In this document: positions 1-11,426 of the stretch, one piece after another
Layout of the letters: each line of letters begins with the position of its first letter
How positions within the stretch are numbered: the first letter of the stretch is position 1
NCBI GenBank assembly: GCA_947561585.1
Contig: CANNZV010001842.1
Coordinates: 84,867 to 148,866, forward strand
Origin: Caprella mutica
Lineage: Eukaryota > Arthropoda > Malacostraca > Amphipoda > Caprellidae
Direction: 5' to 3'
DNA: 64,000 nt
Made by a program: the position numbers and the translations under genes
Notes under the pieces: model-generated
Databases searched by the model: none
Seen by the model: only the letters and a program-made list of their open reading frames with translations
What the model was told of the DNA's origin: nothing

Positions 1-305
1 GACTTCAGGAGTTCTAAACAGTTCGGGACAATGAGTGGTGGTACCTGGAATCAAAAGGAGAATTAAAACTAAAAAGAAAATATTCATTATTTGTTGTGTT
101 CATGTTACAATGTTAATATCAATCAGTTTCCCTTTTAAAAACTTTAAAACTCTTACTAGATTTTCATATATGAGCGAAGAGGATTCGACTGGAAGAGAGG
201 AGAAAGATTGAATGATGTCAATTCAAAGTGCAATATTTCTCTCTATAACGATCTTCCTCTAGTTTATTAGTTTATTAATGTTATCATATTTGTATTAATT
301 ATTGC
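1..305. other. no recognisable gene
   Basis: A+T-rich sequence with stops in every frame. I see no conserved protein, RNA gene or repeat. Confidence 0.6.
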
Positions 306-470
306 TTTAAGCCCGTATTACACTGTGGCGCTCACCATGGGGCTGTTGTCTTTCTCTACAGATATGGCGCTCACCATTCTCAATAATTGGTGTTACATTA
401 GACGAGTCGATATGACAGAGATCGTTCATTGAAATTTAGGGAAAATTGAAAAATTTACTCTGAAATAAAT
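306..470 (+). repeat. MITE end, TAAGCCC family
   Basis: It begins TAAGCCCGTATTACACTGTG and contains GTGGCGCTCACCATGG. The reverse complement of the segment ending near 5816 begins TAAAGCCCATATTAAATTGT and has the same GTGGCGCT and CCATGG blocks, so the two are inverted copies of one family. The body continues at 1957-2060 after an inserted mariner element (778-1951). Whether this is one large element or two insertions is not resolved. Confidence 0.5.
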
Positions 471-777
471 CGTTAAAATAAAATTCGATGTCATCAAGAA
501 TATATATTAAGTTAATTATCTTCTTGATAGATGTGTGAAGCAATTCCATGCCTATATAATAAAAAGTTTAATTCTATTGATTGTATGGCACCACTGGACA
601 CTCTGCACAGAAGCGTTAATTTTTTTTTTATATGAAACCTGATGATTTCTTATGCAAATTCTACAATGTATCACGCAGTAGCCATACAAAGTCTTAAATA
701 ACTTTTAAAATGAAAAAAGAAAATATACTTTTTCAACTACTCGAAATCTCTTCAGCAGGCTTCAGTAACCATTTCAT

Positions 778-1951
778 CAGCTCCACTGAAAAAAGAAACC
801 CATTTTCAAACTAGTTTATTTTACAAATTATTAGAGCTAGAAAATTTAAATATACATCATTATATTCGTTTACTTTTTCTGCATCTATTTTGAAAATAAG
901 TTAAAGTTACGACAAAAATTAAACATCCTGCACCGAATTAAAAAATGGTATATTAAAAGGGCTTACGCGAGGACGAAATATACGAAAAAAAATCACAATA
1001 GGTATAATTTATTCCATATGGATGTAAAAACGTTAAATCATATTATTTTCTGTAACAAATAAAAGACAATTAAAACTTTAATTATTATTTCAAAATTGAT
1101 GTTTGATATAAAATATTTATCTTTAATAAAATAAGTTCGCCTATTCGAAACCCTCAAAATGCAGCTATCTAAGGAACAAAGTCTTTGTTGTGAACAGTTA
1201 TTTAAACACTGAAAGCTTTAAACAGGTTGAACCTCATTTTGAACATAGCTTTCAGGAAAGATTTTCACCAACTATAAAACCATATTGACTTATATCAATA
1301 AGTTCAAAACTGAAGAAACCACTTCATTTTGAACAAAAATCGATTAGGTCGCAGGAGAACAGAACGAACACATTAAAACATTAATCTTTATTCATGAACA
1401 GTTTATTGAGAATCCAAACATATCAATCAGAAGGAATGAATTAGATATTACTAAAGACACATTTCACCAAATTGTTAAACACGATGTGAAGTATCATCCT
1501 TTCAATATCAAGAAGCAGGTAAGGCACGAACTCTTAGAACTGATTTACCGCACAGTCTAATTTTTTTAAGATTGTTTCTGCAAAGAAAAGCTCGTTTTGG
1601 AGAAGACATCGTGATTGGTGATGAAGAAATATTTCCATTAATGAATAGGTCAATGAATAAAATGTTGATTGAATAAAAAATATCATTTTTTAATTTTTAC
1701 TTCTACCATATGGAAATAAATTATGCTTATTCTAAAGTTTTTTGTGTTTTCCGCCCTCGCGCAAACCCTTTTTATTTATATTTTTTCAAAACACTGCAGG
1801 ATGTTTAATTTTAGTGGTAAGTTGTACAGATTTTCAAGAAAGATGCAGAAAAACTATACAAATAAAATAGTGTTTTTAGAAAACTTCTAGCTTTAATAGT
1901 TTGTAAAATATACTAATTTGAAAATGGGTTTCCTTTTTTTGCGCTCCCCTG
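778..1951 (+). mobile_element. decayed mariner-type element with ~190-bp TIRs
   Basis: The two ends are inverted copies of each other over about 190 bp (roughly 787-977 and 1750-1947). Both carry AAACCCATTTTCAAA, a block with AAATTAAACATCCTGCA, and AAAAGGGNTTNCGCGAGG. The right end reads CCCCTG followed by TA, as in the Tc1/mariner superfamily; the left terminus has diverged. The centre holds a broken transposase frame. Long TIRs of this size are less common than the usual ~30 bp. Confidence 0.7.
1336..1672 (+). pseudogene. mariner (DUF4817-type) transposase remnant
   Basis: Reading across frameshifts gives pieces typical of the N-terminal helix-turn-helix and linker of insect mariner-type transposases: EQFIENPNISIRRNELDI, DTFHQIVKHDVKYHPF and then KARFGEDIVIGDEEIF, where the D of GDEE would be the first catalytic aspartate. 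No frame stays open across the region and the C-terminal half is missing. It lies centrally between the long TIRs, as expected for the element's own transposase. It cannot make an active enzyme. Confidence 0.6.
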
Positions 1952-1956
1952 TATAA

Positions 1957-2060
1957 AGGTGGAGGTAGTAGCATAGCAGAGGCACAAGTGATGCCAAAAA
2001 GTGGCTCCATAGGCGTGTCTAAGCCATAGTATATAGAATATGTAGTGACAATCGAGACGT
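1957..2060 (+). repeat. continuation of the TAAGCCC-family repeat
   Basis: The block GTGATGCCAAAAAGTGGC, followed by a GGCGTGTCT block, recurs in reverse complement at 5545-5625. The order of blocks relative to 306-470 matches the order seen in 5815-5545 read backwards. This suggests the mariner element 778-1951 inserted into a copy of this repeat. Confidence 0.45.
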
Positions 2061-2913
2061 TTAGTGTTCGTGACGTCATCACAGCATCACTCTAAAATCA
2101 AAATTGTCACAACATATCACTCTATTGTCATTACTAAGTATATTTTTCATACTGTTGTCTAAACCACTGGCGCCCCTCCCACTCACATCAACTTAACAGA
2201 ATGCACGGAAAGGAGAGGATGTGAATGTGATACACCCCTAATTTTAACAACTCTCCCTACCTCATACACTTCTCGAAACCCTACTTTTTAAAATTTTAAT
2301 TGTTACTTACATGACAAATACAGATAATTTCTATGATGAAAAAGTGCATGATTTGATTACTAACTTTGCTTTGACATCTCACTAAAACTATAATTTTTAT
2401 TACAGTGATAACAATATGAACAGAGAGAATGTATGCTCAAATCATAATAAATTCACCACAAAAAATACTATTAAACCATAAAAAATATAAAAACTTATCC
2501 ATGGGTCAAAGCATATACTTCTCGAAAAAGGAAGTCAATGCTACTGACTATTTTCGCACGAAACTTTGAGATTAAATTACATTATAAGAAAAAAGAAGTA
2601 ATGGCCCATACACGTATATCCAGACACTTAGTGTGACGTCACGACTTGATCAGTCTATTAGATTGAATGCAAAATATAAATTTATTTATAACTCTTGTTG
2701 ACATCTGATCAGCATGGAGAAAATATAGGTATTATTACTATACAACAGAAGTTAATGATAAATAAAATTATTTAATGTACGAACACTATCAATATATATG
2801 AAAGGGGTTTAACTTACCTATTTTGTTACATATGTTACATGGTGGGATAATATGTAAACCACCATAAAAATACCATTCATGAACAGATGTTAATTGCATG
2901 GTGGAATTAAATA
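2061..2913. other. no recognisable gene
   Basis: Unique-looking A+T-rich sequence. Two perfect TGACGTCA palindromes (2071-2078 and 2634-2641) are the only motifs that stand out. No coding frame resembles a known family. Confidence 0.5.
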
Positions 2914-3570
2914 CAGTGTTTTTTTTTCTTTTGCAAGAATTTGAGCCCCCACTAGCAATATTTGGAATAAGAATTTAGAGGAAACAAATATATTTTCTTA
3001 AAGATAAAGCATGGTACTTACATTTCATGTTACACAAACTTATTTGAAACTCATTCAAAATACTTCTATTGGCTATCCACGGAAGGTGTTGGAAACGGTT
3101 GCCAGAATCCTGTAGTCAAAGTCTTGTGCGCTTCAAGACTCTCTTCGAGTCTTCGTCACCTTCTCAATTACAGTGAAACTCCTGAGTTATGAAGTATTGG
3201 TTACTTCATAACTCAAAACCACTTCATATTTCGTGTGCAGTGATAGTTTTCTGTGATTAAAATCATAGATATTTTTTGTCATTGAGGGATAACTATGGTA
3301 TAATTCTTATATGGATGTGCACTAATATTTTATACAATATTGAGGAAATTGAACAAATATTAGGTTAATGTTGTGGGAAATCAATATAGCTACTCATTAT
3401 TGTACAAAAATTAATATATATCATGGTAGTAGTCATTTATGCCTAAATTTAAATCATTAACAAAAAATACACATCATTTAAACCTCAAACAATAAGGAAA
3501 ACACAGTCCGATTTATTGATAACCTAATCTGTATAGTAAATCTTTGCCTTCCTGATTTACATTTTCATAT

Positions 3571-3755
3571 ATAATACTCCATTATAGGATAATACACAAT
3601 TATAGGTGGTATCCTATATTGAGTATCATCCTATAATGGACTATTACCCTATAATTGGGTATTATCCTATAATAGAGTATTATTCTATATTAGAGTGTTA
3701 TCTTATAATAAAGTATCATTCTATAATAGAGTAATATCTTATTCTAGTATAGAAG
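3571..3755. repeat. 18-bp minisatellite
   Basis: About eight units of the form TATAATAGAGTATTATCC, period 18 bp with few substitutions. The first two units are in reverse orientation (ATTATAGGATAATAC), so the array is a head-to-head inverted repeat able to form a hairpin. It lies inside the mariner element 2914-4786 and codes for nothing. Confidence 0.8.
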
Positions 3756-4039
3756 ATTGAAATAACCCACTATTGTATCGAAGTTGTAATTTTCATAAAA
3801 AACACTTAATTTTGTAATTGCTTGTCATACTTGCATTTTTCATGTTTACTCCTGCAATATGACTTTCACTTGTGCCAATTCATTATTCACTTCTGCCAAC
3901 TTGACTTGGAAAAGGTATAGTTATACCTCAAGAACTATAGCTCTCTATGATTTAAGCAAAGAAAACTACTTCATAACTGAGGTGCATTTCATAATTCAGG
4001 TCCTTCATTACTCGGGTGCTTCAAAAATAAAACTTCATA

Positions 4040-4500
4040 ACTCTGCAGTTTTACTGCGTCATAATTTGCACCAAACAGCTTCACACACTAAATTCTATCA
4101 TATCATGAACGGATTGAGGCTTTTCCGAATACAAAATATTTTGTGTTGTAGCCCAGAAATGGAAATCAAGAGGATTGGGTTCTTACTGAGTGCTGGCCAG
4201 AAGATCTCAGTGTCTCTTCTGGTAACTCGTCCTTGAAATTTTTCTTCAAGAACTGTTTAGCCACCCTTGTACAATGAGATGGAGCACTAAATTGCATCCA
4301 CCAGAGTCTGCGTCATGTTGCAGTGGCTCAAAAAAAATTGCCACACTTTGTCTCTCAGTAAAGCCATGTTATAGAAACCATTAACAGAGTCACAAGGGCC
4401 GTCGTCATCGATGAATGCTTGGACAATAGAGTTTTCCGTCCACAATCTCAACAAATATCATCACTTTTTTGTCATTTCTATAGTTTCATTCGACATTATC
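4040..4500 (-). pseudogene. mariner (DUF4817-type) transposase remnant
   Basis: On the minus strand, pieces in different frames resemble the C-terminal half of insect mariner transposases. One runs VNGFYNMALLRDKVWQ, a typical sequence ahead of the second catalytic aspartate. The next contains APSHCTRVAKQFLKKNF, matching the usual QQDGAPPH...V..FL block. At least two frameshifts and stops break it, and the catalytic QDGA motif is lost. The homologous region of the other copy is at 27905-28235 on the plus strand. Confidence 0.6.
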
Positions 4501-4879
4501 ATGTGGATTCACATCTGCAAATTCTGACGCAGCAATAATTGAGAGGGTGACGAAGAGCGTCTTGAAGCGCACAAGACTTTAACTACAGGATTCTGGCTAC
4601 CATTTTCAACACATTTTGTAGATAGCCTTTAGAAGTGTTTTCAATGAGTTTCAAATAAGTTTGTAAAACACGAAATGTAAGTACCAAGCCTATTCTTCAA
4701 GAAAATATATTTGTTTCTTCTAAATTCCTATTCAAAATATTCCTAGTGGGGGCTCAAAGTCTTGCAAAAAGAAAAAAAACACACTGAATATCCCACCAGT
4801 TTAATAATATAATAATAAAAGCCTCTTATGCAACTTGGTACTTTTTATTCTAAAATCTTATGACTCAAAGCATTGAAGT

Positions 4880-5220
4880 CTGTTTCCGAACCAAAAACTA
4901 TATCGCTAACATCAAAAGGAAGTTAAATACAAGGGACTCGAAGAGGCAGTCAGAAAGGAAAGTGGCTCCATGAACAAATTCATCTACCATGATTCGTTGG
5001 CCAAGCTTAGGTATGCAGAAAAGCAGTTACTTAATTAAAAAGAATGTGGATTTGGAAAGATGGAAATGACCGATGGAAGAGGAAAATGAAGAGTTGATGT
5101 TAAGTAAATGAAACCTAAATTCCTACCCAGCAAAAACTCTAAAAAGAAAATGATAAGAGATAGTAAATGAAGCATGCAAGCCTACCTTAGCATTATCCTC
5201 TTAACCAAAAAGCAGTGTCA
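4880..5220. repeat. dispersed repeat, copy 1 of 3
   Basis: Related by eye to 22560-22830 and 58495-58850. Shared landmarks are CAGTCAGAAAGGAAAGTGGCT, GAGGAAAATGAAGAG and a CTATCCTC-like block near the 3' end. The copies are diverged and full of small gaps. No TIR or coding frame is evident, so the class is unknown. Confidence 0.5.
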
Positions 5221-5224
5221 AAAT

Positions 5225-5540
5225 GAGTTGTGATTAAAACAATCATGATTGTTTAACATTTTTAATTTACCTTTTAATATAAATATAATAAAATTGAATG
5301 AGAAGAAAACTATAAAAAAATAATGTTTTCATAAATCTCACCAATTGCGACAATTAGTAAACAATATGTTTTCAGATATAAAATATCATCACAATTATTG
5401 TCACTATTGGTAAATAATCTGTTATCATAATTGTGATAGCTACAAACAGTACAGAACAGCATAACCTCCCTCGACAGTTACTCGATTAGCATTGAACATT
5501 GGAGGAGGGACATAAAACCCCAATGCACTGAGTGGCAGGG
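5225..5540. other. no recognisable gene
   Basis: A+T-rich spacer between two repeats; nothing recognised. Confidence 0.5.
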
Positions 5541-5544
5541 GTGC

Positions 5545-5816
5545 ATTGGGAGAAGACACGCCCATGGCGCCACTTTTTGGCATCACTTTTCCTTGCAAGG
5601 ACCTCCAAACCTATATATACTCAGTGATCAACTCTAAAACGTTGGCGGCAAAGAGTGGCGGTGTTCGTTCTATCGCGCAGTGAGCGATCACAATTTCATG
5701 GCGTTCGCTGTGGCATTGTTTGCTGCTATTAGAGATAAAAGGGGTGGAGCTAGAGAGAAAAGTAAAAAAACTGTGACGACCGCCATGGCAAGCGCCACAA
5801 TTTAATATGGGCTTTA
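5545..5816 (-). repeat. MITE fragment, TAAGCCC family, inverted copy
   Basis: Read on the minus strand this segment repeats, in order, the blocks of 306-470 and 1957-2060. It contains a TATA-like TATATATAGG and several GTGGCG blocks. Small open frames here are by-products of the locally higher G+C. Confidence 0.5.
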
Positions 5817-5899
5817 GGAGGATTATTTTGAGAACTTTTAATGAATGGAATTACGGAGCTTGAATTATTCAAAAGTTAAATTCACTAACTTTAATGGGG

Positions 5900-6519
5900 T
5901 GGACACGAATTTTCTGAAATGGTCTCAGGCGTTAAAGCAATGATTCATTGCGTTGATGAACTTTGGTTTGATGTTGGTATAGAGGTCGCACAGCCCATGC
6001 CGCCAAACGAACGCTCGCTGCCTCTTGCTACCGTTAAGCCAACTCTTTGGCAACGCTGTCTTCCATGTGCTCTGCTACGACAACCGCCCTTATTTTCGAT
6101 TTCGACACATATTTGCGACACACAAGCTCGTAAAATCATAAAAAAACGGTCTGCCAAATCTTGTGCAACGTTTAATCATCGCACGGGCAAAGTTGGCGAT
6201 GCACCGTTCAGGATTACTGCATTGGCCTAGCGGAACAAAGCGTCAACGAACTGGCGTCTAGCAGTGCCAAGCTTTGACTGGGCGTTGTTGAGGCGGTGGT
6301 GAACTTTACAGAGAGGAAAACTACCGCTCTTCAACGGTCGCAGTATTTTGTACAGATCAAATCCTTCGTAGTGGTGAGGGAACATAAGCAGTGGCCGAGC
6401 GTATACGGCATTGCTTTAACGGGGCCAAGGGGACCAACTTCTGTGAAAGGTAACGAGCAGTGATGAATTTTTTTCACCGTTAAAGGAACGCCTCAACAAA
6501 GTTCGGTTTGTGTGACCAA
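5900..6519. repeat. inverted-repeat MITE family, copy 1
   Basis: The part from about 6180 to 6519, read on the minus strand, matches the left arm of 59195-59870. Shared blocks include CCGAACTTTGTTG, TCATCACTGCTCGTTACC, CAGAAGTTGGTCC and TTCCGCTAGGCCAATGCAG. The left half of this copy does not form the expected inverted arm, so it is truncated or rearranged. The 103-residue open frame at 5919-6230 has no recognisable domain. Confidence 0.55.
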
Positions 6520-7020
6520 GATTTTAAGTGCATCAAACTATAGTTTGGATGTACTTTGGTGTTTCGAGAGCTTCACAGTGCATCAGTTCGCTACACTAAT
6601 TAGTGTCTCAAATTATCCTTTGCTAAAATGTTGATAGTAAATTCCCCATCATTATAACAGAATTATAAATGAGACACTAAAGTGCAACAGAACGAAACAC
6701 TTTGAAGATCTTGAAACACCAAAGTGAATTCAAACTATAGTTTCAATGAAACAATGAAAAAATTTATTCATGAAAAGGAATACAAGAATTGTTATACTAT
6801 GCACTTTGAAGAGAAAAAATAGGTATTTGTTTTACTGAATAATATTACTATACAATGAAAACTTCTACCCTAAATTCACAAACAACTTTCTTAAACGTAA
6901 TCACGGCCCCATTAAGCAACTGAAGGCTTTTAGGGCATCCTAAGGAAAGAACTATTTACTTCAATAAAACCCCCCCCAAAAAAAAAATTTTTTTATAGAG
7001 GATCTAAATTGATAAGTTAA
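6520..7020. other. no recognisable gene
   Basis: A+T-rich, with a C-run, A-run and T-run side by side near 6968-6996. Nothing else is seen. Confidence 0.5.
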
Positions 7021-8146
7021 TAAAGCCCGGTTCGCACGATCATGCATGCATGTTAGTACAACCATGATCAGGCGTTCTGAACCTGATACCATTGTACCAA
7101 ATTTGGTACTTTAGATCCCTCATTTTTGTAAAAGTACCAAATTAGCACTCTTTACCACATTTTTTAGTAGCAGCTTTTCACGGTTTATACTTTATACGTT
7201 TGATTTTTATAAGAGATTGAATTTGTTTAATGTTATACAGTATGACAGTTAAAGCCAATTAATTGGCTTACATTTTTCAAATGGTCAAATCTCAGATATA
7301 TGTAATTGGTTTTAAATTTTGAAAATACTCCAATGTTAATTTTGGCTTGTAATCCTCAAAAATCAGTAAAAATTGGCCTTGCTCAGAATTTGTGAAAATT
7401 TGGCTCAAAATTAGATGTCAGTTTGTCAGATTATGAAACAAGGAATTTGTTGGTACTTTTTTATCAAATAATTCAAATCTGTTACATTTTTAGTCTCTGA
7501 TCTGGTACATTCAGGGAAATAATATTGGCAACCTTTAGCATGATACTACTGCATATCTGAAGGCATGATCGTGTGAACCCCTTTTTTTGCATGACATGCT
7601 GCATGATCACGCGGCATGATGAATGAAGGAAATCCAGCGAGCAAGGAGGGCGGAGCTTTTTTCCTACACACCCATAGAACTTCAGTCAAATGTTATTTTT
7701 TTGCACAAGAATGGATAAGCAGCTCTAAAATAGATAACATTAGAACTTATTTATATATATAGAACCACAAATGCTTGAGAGAATTTCAATCTATTGATTA
7801 TAATAATAAAATTCAAAATAATTAAAATGTTCTCTATTCTAAACATAAGTATATATAAAAATTAATTTCTAAGTGAATTAATTTTTTTAAATACAAAATT
7901 AAATTTGTATACGAATTATGTTTCTCAGCTATAAATTCCTACTTTTATTTATTTATATTTTTTTGAGAGAAGTTTTTTTCTTTTATTATTATTATTAAGG
8001 ATAATGAAATCGCATTTTGAGGACATACAGACATTCTACCGTCACGACGATATCTATTTGAATGCGGTAGGCTGAGCTCCTATCATGCATGATGCATCTG
8101 TTTCATACTGAATGACATTATGCATTATCGTGCGAACCGGGCTTTA
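7021..8146. mobile_element. non-autonomous TIR element (~1.1 kb)
   Basis: Both ends carry the same 20-bp inverted repeat TAAAGCCCGGTTCGCACGAT, exact at both termini and followed by related ATGCAT-rich blocks. A TA may be duplicated if the TIR is taken to start at AAGCCC. The interior is A+T-rich with no transposase-like frame, so the element depends on enzymes made elsewhere. The superfamily cannot be decided from this copy. Confidence 0.7.
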
Positions 8147-8773
8147 GAGTTGACACAATATTAACGGACATTTATTGCCTACCTAGTTGAAGAACATAGC
8201 TTTTAGTTTATTTCTAAAGGTATTAGTGGATACTATATGTTTTAATTCCACTGCCAAGTTATTCCACAACTTTATACCTGTATAGAACATAAATTTCTCA
8301 TATTTAGAGCTGCGGTGAATCAGTAAGATGTACCTATCGGCAAATCTTGTCTGGATAGAATGAACATTTACTTGAGATCTAAGTCTTAGATTTAAAATTT
8401 TATCAAAATTTCCATAGATTGTCTTATGAAAGTACATTGATACAGAGAATTCATTCAGCTGATTCAACTTAAGTATCTTAGACATTTCAAAATAATCCGC
8501 TGTATGCTTTTTATAAGACAAATTATATATGCATCGAATGGATTTCTTCTGCAAGACCTCCACTTTATATTTTCACCAAGATTCAATAGCATACAGCATA
8601 TATGGAAAAATGAGAGTATAATATAAATTGTTGAGTACATAATTCGGAATGAAATACTGCAACCTGTTGAGAATTCCAACTGACTTAGAGATCTTCTTTG
8701 ACAAGCAGATAAGTTTGATGCACTTAAAAAGTCTCACTTTGGAGACAGAGTCTATAGAGTAAACTCGAAACAC
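8147..8773 (-). pseudogene. LINE reverse transcriptase C-terminal fragment
   Basis: The minus strand from 8773 to 8183 encodes the region downstream of the polymerase core of Jockey/CR1-like LINE reverse transcriptases: KISKSVGILNRLQYFIPN, LYYTLIFPYMLYAIESW, then VLQKKSIRCIYNLSYKKHT. One in-frame TGA at 8573-8575 (probably from GGA after W) splits it; otherwise the frame is open to a TAA after ...KAMFFN. The rest of the polymerase is missing, so it is 5'-truncated as dead LINEs usually are. The 3' untranslated part ends against the TIR element at 8146. Confidence 0.75.
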
Positions 8774-8876
8774 CTGGGTGCATCAGTTTGAGTTGTTCAT
8801 TTTTTCTCAGTGCATGGTACATGATAGTTTCCAATACCGAGCATAAATGATTATCATTGAATGATAATCTATGTGG

Positions 8877-10344
8877 TTGAATTTTAAGGGGACCGTCTCC
8901 CTAAAATGTAAAAATGTTTATTAACTAATATACAAATTTGAAATTTTAAGGGTTGATGCAACTATTCAAATGTGTTTTTTATTTCGGATTTTTTTTTACA
9001 ATTTTGTCATCTTCCACCCCCCTCCCCCAAACAATAACAAATAAGGGGGTACATTGAAAAGGCATCAACTCATACCGTTTTTGAGCTAAAAACATAAGGT
9101 TAGTTCGTCTTTTTCTGAATTTAATTTTCCACAAAGTTAAAGAGCTATTTTTTTCAAATTATTCTAAGAAAAATTTTACAAGAAATTTTCCAATTTAACA
9201 TTGATTTTTCTTTATACGTATATCTCATTATATTTCCTCACATAATGAGAAATTCGAAGAAAAAAAACGATGTAACTTTGTGAGCAATTCATTTCTGAAT
9301 AAAAATGAAACAAGCCCCCATGTCTGTCTCTAGCTCAAAATCTGTATGAGTTTTTGTAGAAAAAATGAACTTATCATGAGAGCAAATATGGAGACTCTTG
9401 TTTGGGTGTTGAGTCCTCTTTTTTATGGATCTACTAAACTAATTATTTGATGTGAGATCCAAATAAACCTTCAATACCTGTTTTGACAGTTTTTTGTCAT
9501 ATCTGACAGGTAGGGGAGAACTGGGAGCATTCGGACAGTTTTTGTTAGAAACTGAATAATTCGTAAACTAATTCGAATTTTACTATTTAAAGATTTCTGT
9601 ATGTTGATAAATCATATTAATTCAATTTGTATTCAGACTGTTTTACAGTTTAAACCTTCATTCGAAAGTTATCAGACAGTGTCCGAATGCTACTTCCTAG
9701 AGGGAGACATCGGACAAGCTGTGAGTATGATTCGTACACCATAGTAATGGTTAAAACATTGAAAATTCAGGTAATTAAACGATAGGATTGAATTCGGATC
9801 TACTAACTTAATTGAAACAAACCATAATGACTCGTTATTCACAGTAATAATTCATCGTATTGGAAATTTTATCATGATTGTAATGATTGAACCTTTTCTC
9901 CAACAAATTATAGATAGCTCATTAGTAATCACTGTTAAATTATGCTTATATATAATTGCTATATATGAAAAGCAAATGGTATATCTATCTCCTTTTACTT
10001 TAGGTATAACTATTGCCTTTTTCTTGGAATTCACCAAAATTAGTAAATTACATCCTATTCATTTCATAGAATGTTAAAAGTATTACTCCATAAGTGTAGA
10101 TCTTGCTACACCTCCAATTTCAGCAGCTTTTCTGATAGATGAACCTTTTTGGAATTCATCAATTGTTTTTTTCAAATACCTTCTTTCTTACGGCCTCTAT
10201 CTGTTTTCCTTTTATAATGAGAAGGTATGATTATTATCCAAGAAGGCATGACGTTATCAAAGAGGCTATAAGACATCCTTTTATGCAGTAAAAAGATAAT
10301 TAGATTTTTTTCAGATTTGAGGGAGACGGTCCCCTTATAATTCA
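8877..10344. mobile_element. TIR element, AAGGGGACCGTCTCCCT ends
   Basis: The two termini form an inverted repeat of about 25 bp whose core AAGGGGACCGTCTCCCT is exact (left at 8886, right ending 10336). The interior is about 1.4 kb without a recognisable transposase; a 67-residue frame at 9874-10077 has no known motif. A smaller internal inverted repeat (AGCATTCGGACA, about 9518-9543 and 9672-9695) may be a nested insertion. No clear target-site duplication is visible. Confidence 0.6.
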
Positions 10345-10512
10345 CAATGAATTTCCTATTTTATTAGTTCGCTTCTAGTAATGTTAAATATTAGTAGAGA
10401 AATACAGTCTTGACTTTCGCTAGAATCTTTTTGGTCATCATAAGATGAGTCTTTCTATGGACATTGTTTACTGGTGACTTGAGATAATCCTCACCAACAT
10501 GAAGATTGTCAG

Positions 10513-11003
10513 ACAGCTATTACAGAGATGTTACCATTATTATTTCATAGTTGTTACAATTATTACTACTGAGATGTTACTATTATTATTACAGAGACGT
10601 TTCCATTTTTATTACAGAGACGTTTCCATTATTATTACAGAGATGTCACCATTATTATTACAGAGATGTTACCATTATTATTACAGAGATGTTACCATTA
10701 TTATTACAGAGATGCTACCATTATTATTACAGAGATGTTACCATTATTATTACAGAGATGTTACCATTATTATTACAGAGATGTTACCATTGTTATTACA
10801 AAGATGTTACCATTATTATTACAGAGATGTTACCATTATTATTACAGAGATGCTACCATTATTATTACAGAGATGTTACCATTATCATTACAGAGATGTT
10901 ACCATTATTATTACAGAGATGTTACCATTAGTTACAGAGATGTTACCATTATTATTACAGAGAAGTTATTATTATTATTACAGAGATGTTACCATAATTC
11001 TTA
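10513..11003 (+). repeat. 23-bp minisatellite
   Basis: About 21 units of ACCATTATTATTACAGAGATGTT, period 23 bp, with scattered substitutions and one truncated unit near 10925. Because 23 is not a multiple of 3 and the unit has no stop in any forward frame, all three forward frames stay open. This creates repetitive open frames of up to 278 codons that are not genes. The array directly abuts the G+C-rich 5' region of the LINE at 11004. Confidence 0.9.
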
Positions 11004-11426
11004 CAGGGACCCCCCGAGTGGGCAACATTGATGTTGTGGGGGAGAGGGGGCTTGAGCGCACCGATGAACAGAGGAGCTGGGCCAGTTGGGTGACCTGGTC
11101 ACCCCGGAAGATGCAATCATGCTGGAGAGGTCCTCACGGAGGAGCCAGAACAATAGCTCACGACGATGGACCTCTGGTAACTGACGCGGAAAACCCAAAA
11201 AAAAGGAAGGGAACCTTACTAAAAATCCCCTCCGATATAGGTATTATCAACTATGAAAAATACAAATATGGCCACGGCCCCCAGTCCCAGGCAGCCCCTC
11301 CAGTCGTCGCTGAGTGGGGGGCAAGGGGGTGCTAAGAATCTCCTGGTCCAATCGAGAGACACCCCTGACTCTGTACCTGAAATAACTCATATACCAAATA
11401 GTTCGGGAGAGCCCTAATCTTCCAAT

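Larger units (their letters stand above)
2914..4786 (-). mobile_element. mariner-type element with ~270-bp TIRs, copy 1
   Basis: The left end CAGTGTTTTTTTTTC follows a TA at 2912-2913; the right end is ...CACTG at 4786. The two ends match in inverted orientation for about 270 bp and share TTTGAGCCCCCACTAG and CCAGAATCCTGTAGT. A second copy lies at 27610-28466 in the opposite orientation. The transposase remnant is on the minus strand. An 18-bp minisatellite occupies the centre, and an internal segment (about 3180-4050) recurs in part at 47550-47745. Confidence 0.75.

Noticed and set aside
5919..6230. 103-codon frame
   Set aside because: Lies in a G+C-richer MITE copy, no recognisable domain, and an opposite-strand frame is open over the same bases.
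10499..11335. 278-codon open frame, plus two overlapping frames of about 120 codons
   Set aside because: They are translations of the 23-bp minisatellite in its three frames, run into the LINE 5' region. The peptide repeats simply mirror the DNA period.
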